This document shows, in pieces, positions 1 through 9,916 of a stretch of 64,000 bases of DNA (its first letter is position 1; every line of letters starts with the position of its first letter). Where the stretch lies: assembly GCA_922989275.2 (NCBI GenBank), contig OV277861.1, forward strand, positions 14,408,540-14,472,539, in the 5' to 3' direction. The notes below the pieces were generated by a model, which was given only the letters and a program-made list of their open reading frames with translations, made no database searches and was not told the DNA's origin. Both the position numbers and the translations under genes were made by a program. The DNA comes from Gari tellinella. Lineage: Eukaryota; Mollusca; Bivalvia; Cardiida; Psammobiidae.

Positions 1-366
1 GTACAGCAAAACCTTTCTATTACGACCACTAACAGGTAGGTTAATTGATTGTATGAAAGACTGGTGGCAGCCTAAAGCAAGGTGAAAGTAAAACAGAAAG
101 TAAAACATTATGCTTGCATCTTGAGCCTATCCGTCCAGCTGATAAATGAAACGCAGATTGCCATTTCGGCGCAAACCATTCTAATTTGGAAAAGATATAA
201 ATGAACTGATTTTTGTTTCTATTTAAAGGTATGTCCATTTCGTCTGACATCTCTTTGTCGGTACTATTTAAAAAGGGTGTTTCGGGAAGTACAAACGTTT
301 TGTTACTTTCAATTGACGGTGTAGCTCTTTGTCGGTACCCAAAAAATAATTTCAACCACTAAATGG

Positions 367-466
367 GTTAGTGTCTATTAGTCTATTTTAACAAAAGATT
401 AAAAGTCGCTCGGGTGCCCCTCGCTTGACTTTTAATTTTTGTTAAAATCGACTAATAGACACTAAC
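367..466. repeat. Foldback palindrome with GC-rich tip
   Basis: The two arms read GTTAGTGTCTATTAGTC and its near-perfect reverse complement, then continue through matching AAAATTAAC/GTTAAAAT and AAAAGTC segments to a GC-rich tip, CGCTCGGGTGCCCCTCGC. There is no ORF. The structure resembles other foldbacks at 15284-15427, 39164-39260 and 62995-63050, which also end in a GC-rich hairpin tip. Confidence 0.8.
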
Positions 467-469
467 CTA

Positions 470-940
470 TACTTAGTTTTTATGCCATAGGCTTCTATTC
501 GTGTAAGCTTTAAGATCAAATTTACTACCGGTCTACATCACGTGATTAAAGGTATTTCATTAATAAATTACGCGTTAGGTGCTACAAACGAGCGTAGAAA
601 ATGGGACGGTGCAGTGCATTATCAAATATTAGACAACGGTTATCGGTATTACTTTTATATGCGGTATGTTCCGTGTCGTTTTAGATTGAAATATAATTTG
701 TTTAGAAGAAAATTAATTCGACGGTGCCGATCCGAAACCCCATATTTGCATTGTTGACGAAAACGTTTCTTCTCATGATCCATATCTGCAGTTTATTTTC
801 ATTTTTTGGTATCATGTCTATTTTGTTTTTGTTCCCTGTGTGCATGAGAAATTAGGCGACCATCCCATAAATACAATAGTTCGCGTCAATATCCCGTATT
901 GGCTGGTATGTTTTGGTCACAACACCATAAATGAAGCCTA
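470..940. other. Unassigned intergenic sequence
   Basis: AT-rich sequence with no recognisable coding, RNA or repeat signal. The short open frame near 542-757 has no known motif and no supporting context, so it is not called. Confidence 0.5.
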
Positions 941-943
941 ATA

Positions 944-1000
944 CAGTGCTCCCTCCCTACAACGACCCTCCTTACATTGATTCCCTCCACAACAATACTT
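944..1000 (+). repeat. Fragment of pogo-like MITE terminus
   Basis: Begins TACAGTGCTCCCTCCCTACA, the same terminus seen intact at 18038-18405 and 42927-43287. Only one end is present; it runs into the neighbouring MITE at 1004. Confidence 0.6.
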
Positions 1001-1003
1001 ATA

Positions 1004-1195
1004 CAGTCGAACGTCGATATCTCGAACCAGCTTAATTCGAAATATCCGATTTGTCGACACATTAATTGCATTATTGTATGATCGGTTAAGCCGAACATAC
1101 CCGTATTTCAAAGTTAAACCTGGCTTAGCCACGTTTAAACTTTGAAATACGGATACGTTCGATATAACCGAGTTCGAGGTATCGAAGTTCAACTG
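1004..1195. mobile_element. pogo/Tigger-like MITE, family 1, copy a
   Basis: Terminal inverted repeats CAGTCGAACNTCGATATCTC and complement, flanked by TA on both sides (TA target duplication). Internally it is palindromic around GTATTTCAAAGTTAA. Four copies lie in this window (also 2300-2494, 27466-27635, 36621-36815). The TIR start and TA duplication are typical of pogo/Tigger-type Tc1-mariner elements; no transposase is encoded, so it is non-autonomous. Confidence 0.85.
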
Positions 1196-1351
1196 TATAT
1201 AGAAGAATGTGTTTTCACCCCTTCACTCCCTTACCTCGACCCCAGGTGCCAGACGCATGCTTTGCCCGAATATAAAACCTCCAAACACAAATGAAGTGAA
1301 TACAACCATGAAAACACCCTTTTCTATGATCAAAATCCATAGTCTGACCTT

Positions 1352-1440
1352 CAGCTCATTTTAAAAAAAAAATGTTTATATAGTATATACATATAAGGTA
1401 TATACTATATAAAAAAATATTTTTAAAAAAAAATGAGCTG
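1352..1440. repeat. AT-rich foldback
   Basis: Outer arms CAGCTCATTT and AAATGAGCTG, inner arms ATATAGTATATAC and GTATATACTATAT. It would form a long stem. No coding content is visible. Confidence 0.75.
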
Positions 1441-1974
1441 CATTTGAAAACCCGTCTTGAACCTGCTTAGACACCGCATATATCCGCGTCCGATCAGGAT
1501 CCAAACTGCTTGACAGTCATTTCAATATCTCTTTAGTCAAAATGCCTTTCATTTCTATTGACAAATACAAGAAGAGTCCTTTCTCTCTCAATGACGCTTT
1601 AAAGCGCGTTTGCAAAAAGTATAGGTCCTGATCAGACGCCGCGTATCTGTTTGAAACTCGTACCCATATGTTTTAAGTCATACTACATTGAGTCTTACGT
1701 TGAAACGATCTTACAAACAACATAATTGAAGCAGACGACAATGAAACGGTGAAGGGGTAAACATCTGACGAAAACGTTTATCATGAAAGGGTTAAAGAGG
1801 AAGGCAGTGAAAGGTTAAATCAAAAAGAAAACGCTAACCCCTTCACTGACGTGACGTGATCAATTTTAAACAATTGTCGTCTGCTTTTATTTCTTACATT
1901 GACGCGGCGTCTGATCAGGATCCAAACTGTTTGCAAAAACTGTTGTGCTCGGGGTAAGGCAGTGAAAGGGTTAA
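1441..1974. mobile_element. Cluster of decayed TTAA-type hairpin MITEs
   Basis: At least two overlapping copies (about 1576-1813 and 1837-1970) of the MITE family whose intact member is 20438-20674, plus a fragment at 1441-1575. Recognisable parts are CCCTTTCACTC-type ends, AGTGAAAGGGTTAA ends, GATCAGACGCCGCG hairpin halves, and the internal TTGTCGTCTGCTT motif. Confidence 0.7.
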
Positions 1975-2119
1975 GTAAAACATTGTTATTCCGCTTAAGC
2001 TGGTGCTAGGGGGCGTGAGCACTGTTGCATATTTCAGTATTGCTCATGAACAGACTCAATTAAACCGAGTCTGCAATTTTCAGTATTTGCTTTGTTTTCT
2101 GTGCTTTCAAAGGATCTCC

Positions 2120-2297
2120 CCTTATTCAGATTTATTTATTACAAACAAAAGTTTGTTTAGAATACCAATAAATAAAAAGTATTGTTATAAAGGGGGTACT
2201 TTTTACAAAGCACACTTTTGTTCAGGAAACCAAATAATACATAATATTGGAATAAGCGGGATTCATTTATAACACAAAAAATGTTTCGAAAAACTAA
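2120..2297 (+). repeat. Degenerate ~64-bp satellite units
   Basis: Repeats of the motif (A)CACAA..TTTGTTTCGAAAACC.AATA.ATACATAATACTG.TATAAGGGGG. A homologous stretch at 16470-16660 lacks the pogo-like MITE that interrupts this one at 2300, so it gives the empty site of that insertion. Confidence 0.7.
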
Positions 2298-2299
2298 TA

Positions 2300-2494
2300 C
2301 AGTCGAACTTCGATATCTCGGACTCGGTTAAGTCGGACATACCCGTATTTCAAAGTTAGATTGCGGCTAGCCCGCGTTTTAACTTTGAAACACTGGTATG
2401 TTCGCCTGAACCGAGCATGAAATAATTTTCTATTCAAGTTACGAAACATCAGATAGTTCAAGTTAAGCGAGTTCGAGATATCGAAGTTCGATTG
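2300..2494. mobile_element. pogo/Tigger-like MITE, family 1, copy b
   Basis: CAGTCGAACTTCGATATCTC end, matching inverted end, TA flanks at 2298-2299 and 2495-2496. Inserted in the satellite; the related segment near 16620-16640 lacks it. Confidence 0.85.
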
Positions 2495-2524
2495 TACATA
2501 CATAATACTGCAATAAGGAGCTTA

Positions 2525-2690
2525 CTTAAACCCACCATTGTTCTCACTGGGCGTGAAAGTAACTGTAAAACCATGAAAACTGTGGGATAGCCATTTTATG
2601 TTTTCTAGAGAGTCCCTGACATACTCAAATTTAATGGGATGTTTCAAACCAAACCACCAAAATTAAAGGCATGGCTTCATATGGGACGCA
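2525..2690 (+). repeat. Dispersed repeat shared with 16655-16800
   Basis: Both copies contain TTCTCACT.GGCGTGAAAGTAACTGTAAAACCA and TCATGTTTTC.AGAGAGTC..TGACATACTCA. They sit downstream of the same satellite unit, so they are part of one duplicated segment (about 2120-2690 and 16470-16800). Confidence 0.75.
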
Positions 2691-2721
2691 TCACTAATTT
2701 AATCCTTGTGCATGTGCTTAG

Positions 2722-2965
2722 TTAAAGTCCCATTGTGTTTTCAGACCTTTTCATAATGTCTGAAATACAATAACGGTTAATAATAATGTTTGGACATTCT
2801 AATGGGCCAAACTGATCTATGACATGATGAAGACGGACCTAAATCACCAAAAAGGGCGATTTAAAATCATAACAAACCGAAAATAGAGCGTCTGCCATAA
2901 ACCTTACCACACGGCTTAGTATCACGTGATACAGCCGGAGTCAACATCACCGTGTGCAACCGCAA
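2722..2965 (+). repeat. Dispersed repeat shared with 27820-28060
   Basis: Shared landmarks are AAAGTCCCATT, GTCTGAAATACA, GTTAATAATAATGTTTG, GAAGACGGACCTAA and CACGGCTTAGT.TCACGTGATAC. About 240 bp, non-coding. Confidence 0.75.
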
Positions 2966-2989
2966 TTACCTTCGACGGTCGATCCATCA

Positions 2990-3830
2990 GTCAGTTAGAC
3001 TATCACACTTTTTTGTCCGCTCTCTAACTCGAATATCTTTTATCCGATCTTCCACAAACTTGCTGAAAATGGTCATTGATATAAAATCAAGGTTTAGTTT
3101 GATTACTACTAAAATCGCATAAGGTGTTTTTGAGTTAGTGCCTGTTAATTTATAAAAAATGACTGTTTCAGTCATTTTTGCACTCTAAAACAAACAGTTT
3201 TTATCGGATATTCACCAAACATGCTGGACATATTTATTCATATAAAATTCAGGTCTAGTTTGATTATTACTAAAATCGCATGTGGCATACCTAAGTTTTT
3301 GCCCTTTATGTATTAAACAATGACTGTTTTCAGCAAGGTTTGCTCTCTAACACAAATACGTTTTATTGGATCTTCACCAAATTTGCTGAAAATATTTATT
3401 GATATAATATCAAGGTTTAGTATGATTACTACTAAAAGCGCATAAGGTATATCTAAGTTATTGCCTGTTTATTAATGAAAAATGACGGTTTCAGTCACTT
3501 TTTGCACTCTAAAACATACAGTTTTTATCGGATATTCATTAAACTTGCTGAAAATGTTTAAGTATATAAAATTTAGGTTCAGTTTGATTATTACAAAAAT
3601 CGCATGTGGCATATCTGAGTTTTTGCCCTTTATGTATTAAAAAATGACTGTTTCAGCATTTTTCAGCAATAACTCAGACATGCCTTATGCGATTTTGCTA
3701 GTTATTGAACCTGACCTAGATTCTATACTAGTAAACATTTGTAGCAAGTTTGGTGAAGATCCAAAAAGAAATGTTTGAGTTAGAGAGCGGACAAGGCTGA
3801 AACAGTCATTTTCAGCAAGCTCAAGGTATA
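2990..3830. repeat. Tandem array of ~170-bp 'CTTGCTGAAAATG' units
   Basis: About five units containing GTCCGCTCTCTAACTCGAAT, CGGATCTTCACCAAACTTGC, TGAAAATGTTTATTGATATA, GATTACTACTAAAATCGCAT and ATGACTGTTTCAG. The last unit (about 3650-3830) is inverted. Related sequence occurs at 35462-35760 and, inverted, at 23230-24020. No coding content is seen. Confidence 0.8.
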
Positions 3831-3908
3831 CATTCTCTATAGTTTATTTGACCGTTTACCCACAGTGAAAGATATGTACACGTTGTTATTGAATCTCATA
3901 GTGTTTAA

Positions 3909-4102
3909 CCCTGTGCCTACTTTACGGAGTTTACAAACTATTTGAATCTAAAAAGACGCCGCGTAACGTGGCGTCTCATCTGGATCCAAACTATTTGACA
4001 CTCGTCTTAAGGTTTGTTTAATTAAAACAATGCATACATCTAAACTGAACACATTTTGCAGACGACAATGTCGAAGCAGACGTCTGTGCAGCAGAATAAG
4101 GG
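3909..4102. mobile_element. TTAA-type hairpin MITE (GACGCCGCG module)
   Basis: Left end TTAACCCTGTGCC, right end AAGGGTTAT with the TTAA decayed to TTAT. The central palindrome AGACGCCGCGTAACGTGGCG sits between AAACTATTTGAATC and GGATCCAAACTATTTG. The internal GCAGACGAC.ATG.CGAAGCAGAC matches other family members. Confidence 0.75.
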
Positions 4103-4164
4103 TTATCCAGATGTTCCAGCTAAACATGTAAGCGAGAGTAATCTGAACTAATCTAACATTTTCT

Positions 4165-4335
4165 CACTATTTCAGCACCGAATGCTATGGTGTTACTACT
4201 GATTAAACCGTCTATTCGAGACACTTTTAATGAGTATGACTCCATTTGGTTTAAAAGCAGAAATAAAGATTTAAGTTTTCGAAATACTTCCGTTATCTGG
4301 AGCCCTGTATTTACAGAGTTGTCCTTCTTTCCATT
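4165..4335 (+). repeat. Dispersed repeat shared with 49905-50055 and 50695-50855
   Basis: Shared text is TTTCAGCACCGAATGCTATG, TAATGAGTATGACTCCA..TGGTTTAA, AAAGATTTAAGTT and ATCTGGAGCCCTGTAT. About 160 bp, no ORF. Confidence 0.7.
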
Positions 4336-4339
4336 CACA

Positions 4340-4640
4340 AGGGAGCTTTTTAATTGGTGCTAGCACAAAAATATTATAAATAAAGTTTAAAAAGCGAATT
4401 GCTTAGATAAAACCGGTTTTTGTGAAAGAATCACGTCCCACGTAGTTCAAATGGGACCCCAACCAACCGTTTTATGCAGGTTTCTCAAAAGCACAATGCG
4501 GCTTTAAAGCATACTTCGCAAGTTTTAATTCAAAAATTGTATCGGACTAGGTGTAACTACCAATTCTCGGTAGAGTAATGTTTTTAACACAAAACCAAAT
4601 TTGTTTCGAAAATGAATAAATACATCAAATCTATAATAAG
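4340..4640. other. Unassigned AT-rich sequence
   Basis: No recognised gene or element, apart from a few degenerate satellite words (TTTGTTTCGAAAA near 4600). Confidence 0.5.
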
Positions 4641-4652
4641 TGGGTCATTTAA

Positions 4653-4909
4653 CCCATCATCCCATAAATACGCCTTTTTAGGCTTTTTATTTAGTCCTGC
4701 ACTGAGAAAAGAGTTCCAATGTATACATACATAAATATTTACCTCAGAAATTTTTTTTATAATCTAAAAGATGATAGCTTAAAGCAGGTTGAAAACAAAA
4801 GCAGGTTGAAAGTGAAGCAGAATGCCCTTAAGGTGCATTCTGCTTTACTTTCAACCTGTGTTAAGTGTTCACCTATGTTAAAACTAGAAACAGGCCATGG
4901 GGTTATGGG
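4653..4909. mobile_element. TTAA-type MITE with GCAGAATG hairpin
   Basis: TTAA at 4649-4652 and 4910-4913; TIRs begin CCCAT..CCC and end GGGTTATGGG. The centre holds the second hairpin module: AGCAGGTTGAAAGTGAAGCA, GAATGCCCTTAAGGTGCATT and the returning arm. Related copies are at 16159-16366, 28813-29056 and 41241-41472. TTAA duplication is the habit of piggyBac and Kolobok elements; no transposase is present. Confidence 0.8.
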
Positions 4910-4913
4910 TTAA

Positions 4914-5204
4914 TACAAAACACAATTTGTTTCGAAAACCAAAAATTACATAATACTGTTATAAGGGGATTACTAAACACAAATACATAAAATTGTTATG
5001 AGGGGGTTATATAATACAAAACACAATTAGTTTCGAAAACTTAAAAATACATAAAACTGTTATGAGGGGGTTATATAATACAAAAAACAATTTGTTTCGA
5101 AACCAAAATATACATAAAACTGTTATAAGGGGATAACTAAACACAAAAAACAATTTAGTTCGAAAGTCAATAGATACGTTATACTGTAATAATGGGGTTA
5201 TTTA
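4914..5204 (+). repeat. Tandem ~64-bp satellite array
   Basis: Four to five successive units of ACAAAACACAATTTGTTTCG, AAAACC..AA..ATACATAA.ACTGTTATAAGGGG. The array continues on the far side of the retroelement insertion (6881-7180) and again up to the LINE (7905-8031). Confidence 0.9.
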
Positions 5205-6240
5205 CCTTACCACATAATTTAATAAAAGATAAACTCATACAACTTATTGAAAATACTTTTGCTAGAGAAAGGAAACTATTTCTGGCGTGTAATACTGATC
5301 GTGCATTTTTTACAAATGACACGGTTAAGCATTACACTATGTGGTCTTGCATCGATGTCTGTAAATCACTATCATTTCTTCTGGATAATATTTATGTACG
5401 TTTTGGGAGTACCATATACCACCAAGTGCTTGGTATCCCTATGGGTACTAACTGTGCGCCCCTTGTCGCAGACCTATTTTTGTACTGTTATGAGAGGGAC
5501 TTTCTGCTAAGTCTAAAACCTGATACACAGGCAGATATGATCGAAGCCTTTAACAATACATCGCGCTATTTAGATGATATTTTTAATATAGACAACCCAT
5601 TTTTTGATACGTTGTTTCCTTTTATTTACCTAAAAGAACTACGCCTTAATAAAACAAACGAGTCAAAGTTGTCGGCACCAGTTTTAGATTTGGATCTTTT
5701 AATAAATAACGGAATTGTTTCTCCTAAGATTTACGATAAACGAGATGATTTTGATTTTAGTATTGTAAATTATCCTCATCTAGATGGCGATGTTCCCCGT
5801 TCTACATCTTACGGGGTTTATATTTCACAACTTATTCGTTTTGCTAGGGCCTGTACCTCTGTTGAGGACTTCCACATTCGTAATAAAACTATTACTGAAA
5901 AGCTTCTTAAACAGGGGTACAGATTTCATAAACTTCGTAAAACATTTTCTAAATTATTTTATAGAAATCTTCCTCTCATAACAAGTATAAATGTAACTTA
6001 AAGTCTTTTCTGCGGCAAGGTATTTCACATCCGGAGTTTTATGGTGATGTTATTTACAGACTTCGTAAGATTCTTGGACATATTAATGTTCAAAACCTGT
6101 TTGTGAAACGTATTAGATTTTTCCTCAAAAAAGATTATGATCCAACTATATTGCTGCGCACTTCACGTTTGGTGATCGATCAATCTACAATTGATAACAA
6201 TGCTTTCCTCTTTTGTTGTGCGACGACAGACAGGGCTTAG
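5192..6240 (+). pseudogene. Reverse transcriptase fragment, frameshifted
   Basis: Frame 5192-6001 encodes the C-terminal two thirds of an RT. It shows a GIPMGTNCAPLVADLF motif near residues 80-95 (the G-P.G thumb/palm signature), a catalytic YLDD box near residue 126, and the downstream signatures LDLDLLINNG, IYDKRDDFDFSIVNYP and SYGVYISQLIRFARAC. The first three codons come from the satellite, so the start ATG is accidental. Near 5978 the frame shifts by one base. In the next frame the homologous C-terminus continues as KYKCNLKSFLRQGISHPEFY and on to a stop at 6238-6240. No endonuclease is visible. The copy is dead. PLE membership is inferred; another YLDD retroelement group is possible. Confidence 0.8.
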
Positions 6241-6873
6241 CACTACATGATGATGTATCTCTAAGGCCGTCCTTAACCGGGAGAGTTATGTCGGATTTTC
6301 GTGCTTTGTTTTTTCTCTCCCTCTCTGTCGTACCCTGAACCCATCCATGTCTTACAGTTACTCGTGAATACAGACTTGTCGCTTGAGTACAATTTGACCG
6401 TTGCCACAGTGGGTTATTTTTAACACGGGCTTGAATGTTAAATTCTTTCCCGTGTTACTAATAATCTTGTCATATATTTTTGTTAGATGTTTTACATGCA
6501 TTTACTTACTGTGTTGGCGGTCTTTTTGATTGTAAGGTTTTGGAACAGGGTTTATATTTTATGTACACTGTTCTTCTTTATTGGTGAATATAGGAGATAA
6601 GAGTGAGGTTGGGCGCCCCATAACACAGGTTTAACCCCCCAGTGGTTGTTAATGGTTAATTTATAATCAAGTATTGATTGCTACTGACCGTACCAAGGCG
6701 GGCTCCTATATTCACTTTGCTTTATGTTTGTCTTGTGTGTTGTTTTCTATTTAGTGTGTAGATGAAGGAATGGTTTTGCGTGTGTGTGTTTGTTATGGTA
6801 TGACTGTGTGTGTGTTCTGCTTGAGAGGTGGGTGTATTGTTTGTGTTGCGTTTCCTGCTTGAGTCTTTCGTAT
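5205..6873 (+). mobile_element. 5'-truncated retroelement with YLDD-box RT (Penelope-like group suspected)
   Basis: A block of unlike sequence interrupts the satellite. The 7-mer TTATTTA occurs immediately before (5198-5204) and after (6874-6880), giving a target-site duplication. The block starts inside an RT reading frame, so it is 5'-truncated, and ends with a TG-rich 3' tail finishing CTTGAGTCTTTCGTAT. The same tail, alone, occurs at 8757-9033, 25102-25386 and 33577-33763. The family assignment rests on general resemblance of the RT core only. Confidence 0.8.
6241..6600 (+). other. 3' untranslated part of the retroelement
   Basis: Non-coding sequence between the RT stop and the TG-rich tail. 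No further motif is recognised. Confidence 0.5.
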
Positions 6874-6880
6874 TTATTTA

Positions 6881-7180
6881 ATACAAAACACAATTTGTTT
6901 CGAAAACCAAACACATACATAATACTATTATAAGGGGGCTATTTAATACAAAACATAATTAGTTTCGAAAACTTAAAAATACATAAAATTGTTATGAGAG
7001 GGTTATATAATAAAAAACACAATTTGTTCCGAAACCAAAAAATACATAAAACTGTTATAAGGGGAATAACTAAACACAAAAAACCGATTTATTTCGAAAG
7101 TCAATAGATACATTATATGGTAATTAGGGGGTAATTTGACACATAATACGATTTGTTTTGAAAACCAATAGATACAGAAT
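6881..7180 (+). repeat. Satellite array, continued
   Basis: Four more ~64-bp units with TTTGTTTCGAAAAC and ATACATAAAACTGTTATAAG words, in register with 4914-5204 once the retroelement is removed. Confidence 0.85.
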
Positions 7181-7904
7181 ATAGAGGATATTGAATCAGT
7201 TGGATAAAATAATATTTGGAGAGCCTTGGCGAACTACATATCATTTAATCCAACGAGTTAAATAAATTCACGGCTGAAAACACACGAATTTGATATCCTA
7301 TTTATCACATAAACACCAAATGACACGAAAATCCATACGGTCTTACTTTCACGTTTGCCCTCGGCTCTTAGGAAAACGATTCGTCAAAGGTGTTATTCGG
7401 TTTTACTCATCCGTAGATAAGAACACCTATCAAACTAAACTAAAGAAAATCAACATCAATGTGTTGTGAAAAGACTTCTCTGATACCATATTCTAATTTT
7501 AAATTAATATTTAATTTAAAAGTGTTCTAATTGACTAGAAATGATCATATGACATTTAGAATCTAGTTTCATCTTCAAAATTACGTCATTATAGCAACAT
7601 GACATCATTATCATTGTAACGTCTCAAATTAAAAAAAAATGTCTGATTCACTGTTAATACTAGAGCTCTACGTAGCACTTTTGCAGCCCGAGTTTGCGAG
7701 ACTGCTCGGGATAATGTTTTTAGGACACTTGGAAATGTTTCAATACCTAGTGGTGATCTAAGTTTGTCTAGATTCTTTTAACTGATTTATAGTCGGCGAA
7801 GTAGTACAGTATTTTGGTGATTCGAAAATAAGTATCAAATATATGCCCAGTGGGCCGTACGATTGTTATGGACCTCTACATTTTGCACGTTTATGTGATA
7901 AACT
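7181..7904. other. Unassigned sequence
   Basis: No ORF of note, tRNA or recognised repeat. A weak inverted pair (GTTGGATAAA and TTTAATCCAAC) lies near 7200-7255. Confidence 0.5.
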
Positions 7905-8031
7905 GTAATACGGAGGTTACTTAACACAATACACGATTTGTTTCGAAAACCAATAAATACATCATACTATTAAAAGCGGGTTATTTAACACAGAACACAT
8001 TTTGTTTGGGGAACACCAAAAAGTACATAAT
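7905..8031 (+). repeat. Satellite array abutting the LINE 5' end
   Basis: Units with ACAAT.CACGATTTGTTTCG and AATAAATACATCATACT stop abruptly after AAAGTACATAAT at 8031. The 3' flank of the LINE resumes with AATACTGTTATAAG, which is the next part of the same unit. Confidence 0.8.
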
Positions 8032-8310
8032 CATTTTAGCTTCCGGTTCCGGTTTTGGTAAGATCATATTTCTTTCAGAGAAACTAAATCAAAATAAAAT
8101 CTAAGTGCATCTAATCTTATTAAGTAGGAAAACTTATAAAAATCTTCAGAAAAGCAGGACTAACAAATTATCTGTCTGTAGGACGGTAATTTTGGTCCTG
8201 TAAACATTATTTCATCCATATAAATCACTTTTTTTGTTTGAACGCATTGTGGATAGTAGGCCGCCATCTTGAATTTCTCTCGAAAACAGTCATTTAGGAC
8301 CAGGACACCG

Positions 8311-8722
8311 AAGCTGCAAGGAGTGCCTTGCGCTTTGAGGTAAGAAATTAATTTCATAAATTAAAAAGCAATTTATTTATTTAGACTTTAAAATAATCTC
8401 ATTAATTCTAATAACCAAATAAATACTTTAAAATAATAACAATTTGAATTAGAAGAATAAACTTGGGAAATTAAATTGCTGTAAATTACGGGTCACATGT
8501 AAATTGAGAACAAAAACTGAAATAATAGTTACTTGCTCTATATACATACATCTACTTATACATATAAGGGTTAACTAAATAACTAGTTTCACATATATAA
8601 TTAGGGAAATTGATAAATATTGTATTAGAGGAATCAAAAAATAATAAATTGGTGACGAAGCAAGGAGAGCCTTGCGCGTCACTCAATAAAACACTTTAAG
8701 TCTGCAAGGGCTGCCTTGCGAT
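8311..8722 (+). other. Three look-alike RNA hairpins in the LINE leader
   Basis: Hairpin 1 (8311-8336): AAGC, then GCAAGG-AGTG-CCTTGC, then GCTT. Hairpin 2 (8652-8682): GTGACG, GCAAGG-AGAG-CCTTGC, CGTCAC. Hairpin 3 (8700-8722): GCAAGG-GCTG-CCTTGC. The six-base inner stem is constant while the outer stems differ but stay paired (AAGC/GCTT against GTGACG/CGTCAC), which argues for selection on structure. They precede the SGNH ORF. Function is unknown; translation control or packaging are guesses. Confidence 0.75.
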
Positions 8723-8756
8723 AAACTAACAAAAAGGTTATCCATTTCTACCTCGC

Positions 8757-9033
8757 TGTAAACTATAAATAAATACGAAAGACTCAAGCAGGAAACGCAA
8801 CGCAAACAATACACCCACCTCTCAAGCAGAACACACACACAGTCATACCATAACAAACATACACACACACACACACACACGCACAATCTCATTCCTTCAT
8901 CTACACACTAAATAGAAAACAACACACAAGACAAACATAAAGCAAAGTGAATATAGGAGCCCGCCTTGGCACGGTCAGCAGCAATCAATAATTAATTATA
9001 AATTAACCATTAACTACCACTGGGGGGTTAAAC
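8757..9033 (-). mobile_element. 3'-tail copy of the YLDD retroelement
   Basis: Reverse complement of the tail at about 6620-6873. It starts (left) at AATAAATACGAAAGACTCAA, runs through (AC)n and CACTAAATAGAAAACAACAC, and ends near GGGGGGTTAAACC. It lies inside the LINE leader, antisense to it, so a copy inserted into an ancestor of this LINE or into this copy. Confidence 0.75.
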
Positions 9034-9068
9034 CGCAGAGAACAATGTAAAAAAAAAAACCAGAACAC

Positions 9069-9809
9069 ATGACTAACAAAAAGTTAGACAAGTCTGCAGA
9101 ACACCTGAGGGGTAAAATTAATGAGAGACTTTGGGATAGTGGCCCAAGAAAGAACGTTATCATTGTCTCGGATAGCAAAGGGTGGTATCTAAACCGTCAT
9201 AAAGACATCCTTTCAACAACACTAGGTAGAAAGACAGAGTGGTGGTGCAAAAGTGGGGCACAGATAAGACCTACAGTTAGGTGGCTGAGGGATAATTTTG
9301 ATAGAAAGACAGCCAAATTAGACAAGAACAACACTGTCGTCTATTTGTGGTTGGGTACATGTGACCTAACCCAAAAAGACTCCAGAGGCAACATAAGCCT
9401 TAGATCAAGGGACAATTCCTCGGTTGACCTGATTGTGGAAACATATAGGGAAGCCAAGCAGTTTCTGCAATCCAGAGACTGCAAGGTCGTACTTCTTGAA
9501 ACGACACAATATTCAATATCCCAGTGGAACACAAGACGCACAAGGCAACCGAGTGAGTTTGATAAACTGCAGGACCAACCCCTTCTAGATCAAATTAAAG
9601 AATTAAACACTAGAATCGAATCAATAAACTCAGAAACTAATTGCATCTCCCCGAAATTCAACACCGATTTACAAACAAGTAGGACAACCAAAAAAGGAAA
9701 CAATTATTACACAAATTGGAGTTTGTTGACAGACGGAATACATCCAGGAACGCAACTCATACGGGTCTGGATGTACAAAATCTTCTACAACTCCCTGTTA
9801 AGATTCTGA
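9069..9809 (+). CDS. SGNH/GDSL-type hydrolase ORF of CR1-like LINE (246 aa)
   Basis: Uninterrupted 246-codon frame. It has the SGNH blocks in order: VIIVSDSKGW near residues 30-39 (block I, nucleophile serine expected in SDS), YLWLGTCDL near 92-100 (block III, where the usual Asn is replaced), and TDGIHPG near 221-227 (block V, catalytic Asp222 and His225). The family is lipase/esterase-like and occurs as a domain of ORF1 in some CR1-like elements; its role in retrotransposition is not settled. Here it is a free-standing first ORF, 0.5 kb upstream of ORF1, flanked on both sides by the repeated hairpins. It remains intact while ORF1 and ORF2 of the same copy carry stops and frameshifts. The start codon follows an A-rich run; an earlier start is not visible. 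Confidence 0.8.
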   Translation: MTNKKLDKSAEHLRGKINERLWDSGPRKNVIIVSDSKGWYLNRHKDILSTTLGRKTEWWCKSGAQIRPTVRWLRDNFDRKTAKLDKNNTVVYLWLGTCDLTQKDSRGNISLRSRDNSSVDLIVETYREAKQFLQSRDCKVVLLETTQYSISQWNTRRTRQPSEFDKLQDQPLLDQIKELNTRIESINSETNCISPKFNTDLQTSRTTKKGNNYYTNWSLLTDGIHPGTQLIRVWMYKIFYNSLLRF

Positions 9810-9916
9810 AAAAAAAATGGAATAGAATGAAATAGAAAAGGTAAAGTAATTTTTTTCTGTTTTATTTTATTTATTGTTTCTTTCTTTCGGTCGGAAATAA
9901 AAAGGGGAAGGGAAGA

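Noticed and set aside
5192..5204. ATG at 5192 as a true start of the RT
   Set aside because: These codons lie in the satellite and target duplication; the retroelement begins at 5205 mid-protein.
8683..8892. Small minus-strand ORF rich in Val-Cys
   Set aside because: It is the translation of an (AC)n/(TG)n run in the retroelement tail.
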